DNA from: Rodentolepis nana
Taxonomy: Eukaryota > Platyhelminthes > Cestoda > Cyclophyllidea > Hymenolepididae
Length of the DNA: 19,492 nucleotides
Assembly (NCBI GenBank): GCA_900617975.1
Contig: UZAE01000692.1
Coordinates: 1 to 19,492, forward strand
Direction: 5' to 3'
Notes under the pieces: generated by a model
What the model was told of the DNA's origin: nothing
Seen by the model: the letters and a program-made list of their open reading frames with translations, nothing else
Databases searched by the model: none
Program-made: the position numbers and the translations under genes
Shown: one piece after another, positions 9,742 through 19,492 of the stretch
How positions within the stretch are numbered: position 1 is the first letter of the stretch
Layout of the letters: each line of letters starts with the position of its first letter

Positions 9742-10038
9742 TGTTATACCCTGCGAGTGAAACCAAGAAGTACACATTTTTACCAATAACTAAAGCAGAT
9801 GAATCTAGATGCTAAAACAGTCCTAAGTGAGGCCATGGGACGCATAATGCTGTCATAGAGGAAGAAAGAAATCTCATGCGCACTCAGAGGGACTCGAGAG
9901 TGCGACTGTGCTACTTCGCGTAGGGAGTAAGTGCGGTCGTGATCGTAGTGACTACTCAGCCAGTCGTCAACCAATAGCCCTTGCTTAGTCAATAAACTCT
10001 TCATTGCACTTTATTTACTAGGCTCAGTCTGTAATACA
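9742..10038 (+). mobile_element. Possible solo LTR or LTR-like segment
   Basis: The block starts TGTTATACCC and ends CTGTAATACA, so it has TG...CA termini about 297 bp apart. Its interior (about 9830-9990) is more G+C rich than its surroundings, with CCAAT (9970-9974) and AATAAA (9991-9996) placed before the 3' end as in an LTR U3-R arrangement. No matching 4-6 bp target duplication was seen at these exact ends and no second copy is in the window, so this remains a structural guess. Confidence 0.35.
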
Positions 10039-11643
10039 CAGCCCAATTAAACGTATTCCACGTCATAAGTCTTTTTCTTCTATAGCATTACGGTAGCTTT
10101 GCTAATCTAAGGAGCCTTTACAAACTAGGAGAACTTGCCATAGGGATTGCTGACATAAGTCAAGGCTTGTTCGTGTAGCAAACGGCTACAGGCCTGTAAG
10201 TCATGGCCATAAAGCCGAGAAAAGCATTTGAACATTTTTTTCTGGGGATAACGTCGTTAAAAGCACATTTTTATCTAATCAGGGTTGTAATAATAACCAG
10301 TTGATAAAAAAGTACCTCCTCTTACCTAGTCTAAGCAAATATATTTACACATTCCTCTCAGTTTGAGCCTAACAATATTGCTCCTGGTGACTAGTTTTTA
10401 GTTTAAGTGACTTAATAATGTGTTTCAAAACATAGTTCTCGCGTCTAAAGAAGACCCAGTTAGGATTACAATAAATAATAGAAATAAAATCAAAAAATGT
10501 TTTCCAATAGGCATTGTATTTATAAAGTACTTTTAGTGAAAGAGAGGTACCAGTAGGTTTTCATCAGCACGGGTAATTTTTATTGCGTGGAATTGAGTGA
10601 TTGAATGTAATATTTGATTCATTATAAAAATTTTATCAATGGAATAGCAAGTAGTTAGTATGATAATATTAACTTAGTAATATTTTATAAGGCCTGAATT
10701 ACGAAAATGATTTTAAATTAGTTCTGACCAGTGAGAGAACGCTTTGGTTTTAGTGACCGTAGTGTTATATAGGACTAAGAAAACTGACGTGCTTGATCGG
10801 GTCCCGAACTGGATTATATGAGCTTTGATCAACATGAAGCAAGTGTGTGTCATTATTCAAGCACTTTGATAAGAAACTCACATTCAGTTGCTTCTTTATA
10901 AAAAGCTCAACACGAAAATACATATACAGCTGAGCATCTACCGATGAATATTTTTTTCCCAAAATCGATGTGTTGTAGTGGGTTGATCAGTTATCCAATA
11001 TGAATAGCTTTCTTGAGAAACAAAACCATAGTTGTTCAAAAGACCCATATAATTTTGATATGACAATACTTCAATTATTCCTATGTAGTTCCCTTATTAT
11101 GTTTCACAAATATCATAGATAAAATCCTTATTTTGCGCAGTGATGTTTCGTCCCATCCAAGAAAAGGGCTTATTGTTATGAGAAGTATAGATGGGGTATT
11201 TTTTATCAAGTTTATTTACAAAGAATACGTCAATTATAGGCGTATAAATTAATAAAACGCTAGTCAAAACATTTTGATTAACTACATTAATTTTAACTGA
11301 TTAATTAGTTTGTTATTCATGTAATTCTTGATTACTTCAATGACATTCTATTAGCGAATCAAGGTAAAGCACATATTCGAATTTAGTGTTTGTGAGAGGT
11401 TACTTTTATTTCGACAATCTTCATTTACGGAGTTTAAGAACTTCATGTAGCTATGTTTCTTAGTTTTCTTGTAAATATTATGCTTTAAAATTTGGTACTT
11501 TTTTCAGAAAATCGAACTTGTCTTTTGTATATGTTTGTCAAATTTCTACCTGCTTATCCACAGATTGTTGTTTGCTTTTTCCTTTCACATTAATTGAATT
11601 TCGTTTATATTTTCGTCTCATTTTGGAATCGTTCTCTTTTTAG

Positions 11644-11661
11644 ATTTCATTAATGTAAAAT
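11644..11661 (+). promoter_or_regulatory. Candidate 5' UTR after an acceptor-like site of furry
   Basis: The tract cgttctctttttag (ending 11643) is a strong splice-acceptor shape directly before 18 bases that contain an in-frame TAA and then ATG at 11662 with A at -3. This fits a spliced 5' UTR or a spliced-leader acceptor. The protein would then lack the roughly 60-80 residues that precede PGE in mammalian FRY. Confidence 0.35.
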
Positions 11662-14600
11662 ATGATATGCTCAAATCCAGGCGAACTTGTTGTTCATTCT
11701 TTGCTCAAGCAGTTTGCCTCCATGTGTCAATCTACGGTTGAAAATGCCCTTGATGAGAAAGCCGTGAGTTTCTTGCTTATGTTGGTTCATTGCTTTTTTA
11801 GGACAATGATCTGCTTAAGTGTTTGCGTATGTCAGAGGACACAGCTTTTCAACAGCTTCTTACCGCTCTATATTCCTGCGCTGAGCATGCCCTACCAAGT
11901 CTCCTACAAACAATTACGAAATGGTATGATACCCAGCATTCAAGTGGATCTCTTTATCCGTTCCGTCGTACACCATCTAAAGCTGGACTTCGAAGCCAAA
12001 CTCTTTCGGCGGCGACAGGTCAAGCTGTATCCAATACTCCCCCTGGTGGCCGCGAACTCCTAATTAGATCAATGGTAGTTGAGAGTTCACTGACTACAAC
12101 TGGAGTAACGCAAGGTGTCGCAGTTTCTTCGCAAGAGGTCAATAATGCTCTTCCCTCATCTGCAAACACAACCCAAGATCCTCCAATTCCAGCTATGTCT
12201 TCACTCGCACGAGAGAATATGGCTGAACGTCGAGATGTACGCAAAATCCTGCGTATTTTCAATTCAGTCGAATATAGGTTTAATACTATTCTTTTTTCCT
12301 CCTATAGCTTTGTATTGATATTCTCTACTGCCAAACTCTAGCCTCTGTGTTAAAACAGCTGCCCTATCATCCTGGTCACGATGATATTATTAACAAAATT
12401 CTAAATCAGGCCTTTAGACATTTTGAGTATAAGGAAAAGTAAGCTCTTGTGCTCTGCTACGCCTCTTTTTCTTTGTCTTTTCAAAAGTGAATTAATGGTT
12501 CTTTTCTTTCAAAACGGCAGTCTGCAAGCGAAATTGAATGCAGGGAATATAAATACAGTAGCTGATGCCTATGCGAAAGTGGTTGGCGAGTTATCACAAA
12601 CGCGGTGAGTCTGGTTAAAGTTTTATTTTCGAGTGCTCTATATATATGTACTGATGTGTATCATTGCCACTAGCCGAAATCTCGAGTATGTGAATTGCGC
12701 GTTTTTTTGTTCTTTGTGATTTGTGCCTTGATGAACGGTTAGTCGTTTTTTCCTGAAATTATAAGGATGTAGTTTGTGTAAGCCCAACATTGAATCTTCT
12801 TTGTCTTCATTTCGAGTAAAATTAATTTCATACCTAATTCAATTAAGTATATGGCACTATACATTCATTTATATTATATTTAATGAATCATTTTTCTGTG
12901 TACAAACAGGAAGACCCATTGCCAGTGGGACTGGCTGGGCTTCAATGTTGCTGTCCCTCAACCCAAGTAGTGTTTTAAAACTCTTTTCTATATGGGTGTG
13001 AGTTCATTAGCTCCCACGTAGAAAGCTGATTGGAATAAATGATTCATACCCTTCAATTTGAATCGTTATAAATTCAGTTTTTCTTAAGTTTAACCTCCCG
13101 GTTGGTTTGTATGCTTGAATTACCCTATAATTCTGCGCCTTTGATCGATTTCCTACAATAATAAAAATCTCAATTTAATCTAACTTGCAGACAGCCGGCG
13201 GTTTAGAGAAAATCAAATATGCATAAATTAGATGGAGTGTGAAATGTAGATCATAGTATTTACAGTCGTTTTTTGAACTGGCAAGACCTTTTCTGATCTG
13301 TTCGCGGAATGCGCTAGGCTTCTCCTATTGTGCGCTCTAATTACGTGAGAAAGAGTCCCTCTAATTTATGCCTTTCGCTCTCTGGTCGGATTTTACCCAT
13401 CTCGGTATTTATGGCCTGCATCTTAATTCTGTGCACTTCCCAGCTGACAGCTATAGGTCTATATAATACTCCTCATTGAACAGTTAATGTACAATGGTAC
13501 TTAAATAATTTGTGCGAAATTGAGTTGGTCACAGTAAAAGCTAGTTTTTAAGGAGTAGTTATTAACTAACGTCACTTGTCATCTCTTTTCGGAATCCTAA
13601 TTGAAAGAAACTTGAAGGTTGAATTTCTATGGGTTTCCAAAGGTTTATTTAGGTTATCAACTCATCTCTAAGACCTAATTATTATCGAACCCACAGTTGG
13701 GCATTCTATGGTTGACTCCACTACAACCTTAACATGTTTGTTTTATAGCCTTTAGTGGTGCTTGATATGCTTTTATTCCTTTATTGATTTGAATTTCTCC
13801 GTAGACAATCAAGTATATAGTCAAGGCGTTTATCTTAATTTGTAGGATAAGCCACTTAAGTGAGTAAATGTTGTTTGGGCTCAGTTTTCTCGAACACCGT
13901 TATCTGATCTTCCATCTTCATACTACTTCCCCCCACCTCCCTCCTCTATGATGCACTTAAAGCTCCCTTTTGAAAATATTTACACAGGCACATGCCTGTC
14001 ATTTGTCTACTGGTAGGGCTCGTTCTTTCAGTTCTCTATATCTTTTAGCCACTGTTTCATAGTGGATTTTTGCTAACACTCAACTCTTAATTTGTTGCTC
14101 TACTTGAAACTCTCTATGTTTACTGCTAGCCGCCAAATATTAATTCTAACTTCTAATTTGTTGACCCCGGTCTCATGCACTATTTTTCCGATCACTATAG
14201 TTCTACTCTCGTACCTGCATAGTTGAGCCCAAGGATGGAGGGTCCATCGGCATAGTTGTTGTTTTACGGTTGGTCAATCCTCACATCCAATCCTATATAA
14301 TTAAGTTAATTTTCTTGTAGTTTGGTTTGCAACTCTTCTTCCCCTTAGAGCCCCGAGTAGTTATTTATTTATAAACAATTGTTACTGAGTATGGCAAAAA
14401 TATTATTTTTAATACCATTTGTCTGAGTCATTTATGCAAATTCGGAACATCTTTCAATTTGTGTATTTTCATCTACTTTTTTTAGGAAATTTTTTTTCTT
14501 CAGTCTGATTTTATACTTGAATTGATGATTTTTTTGTACGTTCTTATAATAAATCACCATAAAAATAGTGAAGATCTTGCTAAGGTAGACAGTCCGGTTT

Positions 14601-17600
14601 GAGGAGAGGTTCAAGGTTTATTTTACTTCTGAAACAGGAATATTAATTAGGGGGGAAGGGGGGGGGAGGGCATGGGAAGAAATGGGAGATAAATGAAATC
14701 TCTAATTCGATACTGTTACTTACCTGGTGAGCGTTATAATTGGAAAGCTAGATTGGACCATATTGCGAGGAGTGTGATCTGAATGGGTCTTTACTTTGAG
14801 AGCATAAGCTATCATGTGAGTTAATGGGCCAACAATCTTAAGCATTATAAATGGTGAGAGGAGATGGCCATGGCCCATCATGTTCGATCGCCTCCATTTG
14901 GAGCGCCAATAGACAATAGCCACGCTGAGCTATCCGTTCAGCTTTCCCATTGATTCACTCGATAGGCAGGTGCGTACAAGGCTGTGAATCTACTTTTAGC
15001 ACACATGGGGCTATTTTTTTGCTTCGTTCTACCAGATATGCATAACTGAGTTGACTATCTGACGTCCTTTGTTCGTTCGTTAGGTGACCCCAATGCAACA
15101 CCTAACAGAGTTGAATTAACAAGCTTGCACATGTTTTCAACAAACTAGGATTTCTCGACAATTAGCCTATTTCTTTCCATCTTAAAGTGAAGAATTGAGA
15201 GAGAGAGAGTCGATTAGACCCAATTCCCATTTATTTCCCTTTTCACGACTCCACAAAAAAGCTGAACTAAATTTGTTTTTCTTTCTACCACCTGTCGATT
15301 TAAGCGGGTGGCAATTTGGTTTTCCCACCAGGGTGGTTCTATGTTATCATAGCCTTGGCCAAGATATGTGCTGAAGGCGATTGCCTAAACTAACTTGGAT
15401 GTTATTTTTTGAGCTAATGGGGTAAATTTATAGGCAGCTAAAGAAAAAGCTGTAACTATTAGGTTGGCAACTAAGTCATTGCCGATTTCAAATAAGAAGG
15501 CAAATTCGGAATTTTTGTTTAAAAATATAACTTTATTCAATTAGATATTGGCCGTTCTTGTCGATGACCTTTTTCCATCGTTCTGGCAGAGTAAAAATTC
15601 CCAGTTCGTAAAATGTCTGGTCTTTGCTATTAAAAAACTGAATTAGGTGTAATCCGACATCATCCGCGTTGTTAAAAATTTTACCATTTAAGGAGTTTTG
15701 CATGGAACGAAACAAATGGTAATCCGAAGGCGCAAGGTGAGGGCTATATGGTGGGTGTGACAAAACATCCCAACCCAGTTCCAATAATTTTTGCCGAGTA
15801 ACCAAAGATGTGTGGGACCTTGCGCTATCATGATGGAAAACAATACCCTTCCGATTTGATAATGCCGGCCGCTTATCTTCAATTGCATCCTTCAGTTTTT
15901 CGAGTTCTTCAACATACACATTTGAATTTATCGTTTGGTTCTGCGGCATGAGTTCAAAATACAAAATTCCTTTGTGATCCCACCAGACTGACAGCATAAT
16001 TTTTTGTTTTTTGGTGAATCTCTGCTTTTGATACTGTTTGGGCTGGTTGATCTTGCTTCACCCATGATCTCTTTCGAGTAACATTGTTATAAACTATCCA
16101 CTTTTCGTCGCCAGTAACTAGGTTCTTCAGAAATGGATCATTCTCATTGCGTTTCAGTAGCGGCGAATCACAGATGCTAATCCGTTGCGTCAAATGAATT
16201 TCCTTTAACTGGTGAGGGATCCGTAAATCAAGTTTCTTGACATAACCAAGGGTTTTTAATTTTTTTCAATGCATGTATGCGACACATTGAGCAGCTTTTC
16301 TGCAATATCTCGTGTTGTGCTGTGACGATTTGAATCGATAATGGCCTTGATATGGGTTTCATCCACTTCGACTGGGCGGCCAGATCGTTGTGAATTTTTC
16401 AGTGAAAAATCACCGGAACGAAATCTTTCAAACCAATTTCGACACTGCCTTTCTTCCTCACGGCTTCATCTCCATATACGGCACATAACTTCTTTTGTGC
16501 TTGCGATGCGTTCTTGCCTTTTCGGAAGTAATACAATAAAATGTGTCGGAAGTTCACGTCCTGTTCTTTCATTTTTAAATTTGGATAAAAACAAAACTAA
16601 AGAACTAAACAAAAAAATTTTTTACTAATTAACCTAGAAGCCCACACAGTAAGAAAAAAATATAGGTTAGATTAGGTTAGATGCTCTGGCCACGTTAACA
16701 AAACAAAAGAAAGTATAGAGTGAATCTGTCAACAAAAACGGCAATGACTTAGTTGCCAACCCAATACTAATGTCTCAGTCACTACAGGCTCCTATAATTC
16801 CTAACGTAAAATCTCTTCATTTAATGGTATTTACTCCCCTTTTTATCACCCGTATCTGTTAGATTCAACCTTGTGAGACAGCATTTTTCGACCCGACTAG
16901 AGCATCTCCGTGCGAAAGAAAGTAGTCCCCATACCATGCACAGCATAATATCGCTTCTTATGGGAATGAAATTTTTCCGCGTAAAAGTAAGTTCTCTATC
17001 TCATATACTACTTAAATTATTTAAGCAGGTGAGTATAAAACATATTTGCACGCTTTTGCTATTCGTAGATGCACCCCATTGAAGAGTTTGTGAACTACTT
17101 CACATTTCTCCATGAAATGGGGCAGTACTTTCTGGAGGTCAAAGAGAAGGAGATTCGTCATGCTATGACGTGTCTCTTTGTGGAAATTCTACTGCCAGTT
17201 GCAGCTGTTGTGCGCCATGAAGTGAACATACCGGCCCTTAAAAACTTTGTTGATCTCCTTTATCCACCGTCTTTCGAACTGGCTAATAAGAAGAAGCATG
17301 TTCTAGTGAGTGATTCATCATCGTTTCTCATGCCATCTTGTTCTCTCTCTAAACTTCCTTAAATATATCGGTTACTGGTTGTCCTTTTAGGCTCTTTTCC
17401 CCATGGTTACATGTCTACTTTGTGTTGGAACTAAAACATTTTTCCTCAATAATTGGTCGCCATTTATGCATCTGTGCTTGAGCCAGCTTAAAAGTCGAGA
17501 CTTCGGCCAAGTCAGTGTGGAATCGCTGTTTCGCCTACTTTGGTAAGTCGGCATTTCTTAAATCCCAACATGGGGGTGTGGAGAGTGGAATAATTTGCAA

Positions 17601-18657
17601 TAATAACTTCTTAGTTCTCGTATTTTTAAATTCTTATTAAAACACCTTGTATTGAATAGACAGCTTGTTCAGACGTCCTCGCAATCTAACGATTTATTAT
17701 AATGAAGTTAGTTAAATAGAAATAAGTTCCAGAGTCTGCTAGCGATGTCTTTTCTAGCGCTTATTTTGAATGGAGGGGTGTCCTCGTAATGCGTCCCCGT
17801 TAGGGAAATCCAATTGTCCCCACTTTTCAATTGCCGGAATCAATCCTATTTGTCATCTCGTTCACTTGAAATATCAAAAGGGGGGGGGGAGGGTGCAGCG
17901 TGGACTTACCTCAGCGTGATGCCGCCTGGCCAACGTTTTCTCATACGGCAGAAAGTCTATTAACTGGCAATTGACTTCTGACTTCAAACTACCATGACCT
18001 GGTGTGTGTCATATTCAGCCACTTTCACAGTACTCACCTTACCTTACCTTTTTCTCTGCCATTGTGCCTGTCTCTTTTACATCTATGAATCACTCTTCAG
18101 TTCCCTCTCTCCACTTTTGTACCTTTGTTCTACCCCTCTGCGAAACCCGAAGTCAACTAAGGTGCTAAGGATAGCTATCATAAAGCCTGCCATTTGGTAT
18201 AATTAATTGGCTGGCAAGTATGTCAATCGCTAACTTATAAGCACACGCACACACACGCACATGTGAGCAAAAAATTTCACAATGCAGTGAAAGTGAACAT
18301 TCATTTATCTTCGCTTTGCTCTTTTTCTTTCGCAGGGTCTACGTGGTGAGAATAAAATGTGAAAAACACGCCGACACATTGAATAAGTTGTTGAGCATAG
18401 TGAATGGCCTTTTCCCCAAAGGCTCCAAGTCAGTTTTGCCCAAGAACGCCTCAAGCACCGTCCATGTGAAAATCATTCATTTCATAGCTCAGGTGTGTTG
18501 TTTTTTCCACTTGTTCAGTTGAGTTTCTGCTATTTTTTAATAGTTTTTTTAAGAAAAATAACTCGTTTTTTAGGAGAAATTGGACTTTGCCATGACAGAA
18601 ATTATATTTGACTTGCTGGGAGTAAATCGTCTGCAGAAGTTGGTTTTCAATCCGGAG
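11662..18657 (+). CDS. fry: Furry (FRY) scaffold protein, N-terminal part, 3' end outside window
   Basis: Exons: 11662-11763, 11802-12236, 12308-12438, 12521-12604, 16863-16986, 17069-17305, 17391-17542, 18336-18492, 18574-18657. They give 502 codons with consistent phases and no stop; FRY proteins are about 3,000 aa, so most of the gene lies to the right. Family landmarks in order: [127 protein letters not shown]. Furry is a HEAT/ARM-like scaffold for NDR kinases (Tricornered, STK38) with MOB, acting in cell morphogenesis. The start at 11662 is provisional: an in-frame TAA lies just upstream, after a strong acceptor (ctctttttag). The first exon may therefore be 5' UTR plus start, or an acceptor at ..atccag (11680) may connect to an unseen upstream exon. 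Confidence 0.9.
14650..14670 (+). repeat. G-rich homopolymer-like tract
   Basis: Runs of six, nine and three Gs separated by single or double A's occur here. They could form a G-quadruplex on the plus strand of the intron. Similar simple tracts occur at 17880-17892 (G) and 19169-19182 (14 Cs). Confidence 0.7.
14714..14990 (-). pseudogene. Possible decayed LTR-retrotransposon integrase fragment
   Basis: On the minus strand, across more than one frame with stops, the translation recalls the end of an integrase core and the following region. [10 protein letters not shown] (14934-14951 for NGKAER) resembles the glutamate motif NGxxER; PLTIYNA resembles the downstream PL.Y.YN segment; [15 protein letters not shown] recalls the GPY/F region of Ty3/gypsy integrases. 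No catalytic aspartates, LTRs or reverse transcriptase were found nearby. The similarity is short and from memory of the family, so this is tentative. Confidence 0.3.
15459..15484 (+). repeat. Mariner terminal inverted repeat (left)
   Basis: This is the outer 26 bp of the element, paired with 16739-16764 in inverted orientation with a single mismatch at the third base. It is the transposase-binding end next to the stop codon of the transposase gene. Confidence 0.9.
15533..16572 (-). pseudogene. Mariner transposase, full-length but frameshifted
   Basis: The start codon is at 16572 ([10 protein letters not shown]) and the stop at 15533-15535. The span of 1,040 nt corresponds to about 346 codons, the usual mariner length. 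The helix-turn-helix region reads [19 protein letters not shown]. The DD34D triad is visible: D in VTGDEKW, D in [11 protein letters not shown] and D in LAPSDYHLF, with exactly 34 residues between the last two. YSPHLAPSD differs from the usual YSPDLAPSD by D to H. Three single-base indels break the frame: a net deletion near 16452-16463, a deletion in an A-run near 16255-16268, and an insertion near 15993-16008. It cannot encode an intact enzyme as written. Confidence 0.93.
16739..16764 (-). repeat. Mariner terminal inverted repeat (right)
   Basis: This is the end on the promoter side of the transposase, beginning TTGGGTTGGC when read inward on the minus strand and flanked by TA. Confidence 0.9.
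17959..18210 (+). mobile_element. Dispersed retroposon-like repeat, copy in + orientation
   Basis: The copy aligns along about 250 bp with the reverse complement of 19222-19492. Shared blocks include gacttctgacttcaaacta, tttctctgcc, cctgtctcttttaca, cccgaagtca and the 3' end ctatcat..gcctgccatttg. The tail (gtataattaa) is short and A/T-rich. No open reading frame is conserved between copies, so it behaves as a non-autonomous element or the 3' part of a longer one. Confidence 0.75.
18241..18260. repeat. CA-rich microsatellite
   Basis: A short (ca)n-type tract interrupted by cgc (gcacacgcacacacacgcac) lies about 75 bp upstream of a furry splice acceptor. Confidence 0.7.
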
Positions 18658-19221
18658 GTGAGTTGTAGATGTAATTATGGTGATAAACACCTAAAGTCCA
18701 TATTGAGGAATGTTCCCCACTTTGGACCATGTTTAGCCGTAGTGCAGTCTGTATTTGCACTCAATCATACTTGTGATTATGTGGTAATAAATCCAGCGAT
18801 GATTCTGGAAAGAGTTTGTTGCATATCTCTGACTGGGAACGAGAAAAGTGTAACAGGAATAAAAAAGTAATTGATATAATAGTACAGGAAGAGGAGAGTG
18901 CAATTACGGGGATGTTGTAATGACAATTTGTCCTACTTCTGATCCACTCTAATCAGCCCAAATCCAGTTGGGTCATTGAGGCACTAAGGAGCAGTTGGTG
19001 GAGATTCTGCTAATGCTCTAGTATTGGTTGGTGTTGAATCTGTGAGTTTTTGGGTGATCACGCTACCTCTTGAACATCTGCATAAAGTAGCTGCTCGGAG
19101 AATCTTTGCCACAATTTTAGACCAAAGGCTTTTTATGAAGGACTTTCGAGGGGCCTAAGAGGAATATGCCCCCCCCCCCCCCACTAAATGGCCTAGTGCT
19201 ATTTACCGCAATTATTCTGTG
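18658..19221. other. Furry intron 9 start, no gene recognised
   Basis: After the exon ending FNPE the sequence enters an intron (GTGAGT). The exon expected next in FRY (a segment like R-NIGLRAFLVIADSLQ) was not found before the window end. The open frame running past 18657 to 18870 does not resemble FRY and is read-through of the intron. A 14-base C homopolymer lies at 19169-19182. Confidence 0.7.
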
Positions 19222-19492
19222 AATATTTATTTATTTATTTCAAATGGCAGGCGTTTTGATAGTTATCATCAGCACTTTAGCTGACTTCGGGCTTCACAGG
19301 GGGAAGGAACATCAAAGTAACAGAAAGTCGAGGGATGGGGAACAGAAGAGTGGTTTACAGTTGTAAAAGAGACAGACACAAAGGCAGAGAAAAGGTAGGA
19401 TGATTACTGTGGAAGTGGTAGAATATGGCATCCAGTGTGGTGATGGTAGTTTGAAGTCAGAAGTCAACTGCCGGTTGAGTATGAGTATACGT
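19222..19492 (-). mobile_element. Dispersed retroposon-like repeat, copy in - orientation, cut by window edge
   Basis: Read on the minus strand it begins outside the window and ends gcctgccatttg followed by a short AAAT/AATA tandem tail (about 19223-19240). A 3' end capped by a short tandem repeat and shared by variably truncated copies is typical of non-LTR retrotransposons or SINEs that use their machinery. Which class it belongs to cannot be decided from the window. Confidence 0.72.

Larger units (their letters stand above)
9421..11643. other. Intergenic region: V-ATPase 3' UTR and furry upstream flank
   Basis: No AATAAA occurs soon after the stop codon; the nearest variant signal is ATTAAA at 9563-9568. 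An imperfect tandem duplication lies in the presumed 3' UTR (about 9462-9541, gatcttaa..catg/ctcataaa motif twice). An LTR-like block occupies 9742-10038. From about 10040 to 11600 I see only A/T-rich sequence with no gene, RNA gene or clear repeat; the open frames at 9780-10004 (-) and 10765-10962 (-) look spurious. Confidence 0.55.
15459..16764 (-). mobile_element. Mariner (Tc1/mariner, DD34D) transposon, 1,306 bp
   Basis: The element is bounded by TA at 15457-15458 and 16765-16766, the expected target duplication. The left terminus TTAGGTTGGCAACTAAGTCA and the reverse-complemented right terminus TTGGGTTGGCAACTAAGTCA match at 25 of the first 26 positions. The termini resemble those of mellifera-type mariners as I remember them. 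Length and layout are those of a complete mariner. It sits in furry intron 4 in antisense orientation, so it is removed by splicing. Confidence 0.95.
12605..16862 (+). other. Large furry intron 4
   Basis: This 4,258-bp intron splits the arginine codon of [13 protein letters not shown]. It starts GTGAGT and ends CTGTTAG. It hosts a mariner element (15459-16764) and a possible retrotransposon integrase remnant (about 14714-14990, minus). 12610-14640 is otherwise A/T-rich non-coding sequence. The open frame at 12774-13001 has no family similarity I recognise, and 14432-14614 (-) is low-complexity lysine/asparagine translation of A/T-rich DNA. Confidence 0.85.
17543..18335 (+). other. Furry intron 7
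   Basis: This 793-bp intron splits the tryptophan codon of [13 protein letters not shown], starting GTAAGT and ending TTTCGCAG. It contains a G-run (17880-17889), a dispersed repeat copy (17959-18210) and a short CA-rich microsatellite at about 18241-18260. Confidence 0.85.

Noticed and set aside
12237..12341. Continuation of the furry exon 2 open frame past the GTACGC donor ([10 protein letters not shown]...)
   Set aside because: Splicing at 12236 gives ERRD-LCIDIL, collinear with FRY. The downstream donor at 12279 would be in the wrong phase.
18658..18870. Extension of the last furry exon to the stop at 18870
   Set aside because: The conserved sequence ends exactly at FNPE before GTGAGT. 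The following residues do not resemble FRY.

Overview
This is an AT-rich, intron-rich animal nuclear segment. The introns are mostly bounded by GT/AG, several are only 31-38 bp long, and the genes have large downstream introns filled with transposon debris. Together with the divergence of the two proteins from vertebrate and insect orthologues, this suggests a platyhelminth, probably a parasitic flatworm such as a tapeworm. That assignment is inference; no species-diagnostic sequence was identified.

Layout. 1-481 is a foldback element with perfect 95-bp arms, cut by the left edge. 482-2392 is non-coding. 2393-9420 (+) is a complete 14-exon gene for the V-type proton ATPase V0 subunit a, reconstructed at 839 residues with every splice phase consistent and one GC-AG intron. 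9421-11643 is the intergenic region, holding the 3' UTR and an LTR-like segment. From 11662 to beyond 18657 (+) lies the 5' part of a furry (FRY) orthologue: nine exons, 502 codons, no stop, continuing past the right edge.

Mobile and repeated DNA. The 4.26-kb furry intron (12605-16862) carries a 1,306-bp mariner element on the minus strand, bounded by TA dinucleotides with near-identical terminal inverted repeats. Its transposase is full length but broken by three single-base indels. The same intron may hold a decayed LTR-retrotransposon integrase remnant. A dispersed retroposon-like family has three copies (5098-5140, 17959-18210, 19222-19492) sharing one 3' end. Intron 12 of the V-ATPase gene holds a compound minisatellite with 39-bp and 57-bp periods.

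The two genes are on the same strand but are not obviously related in function: one is the membrane subunit of a proton pump and the other a giant scaffold of NDR-kinase (Tricornered/STK38) signalling. Nothing in the window amounts to a new multi-gene system. The most interesting signals are the foldback arms, candidate alternative exons in the V-ATPase gene, the GC-AG intron, and the frame-preserving minisatellite.
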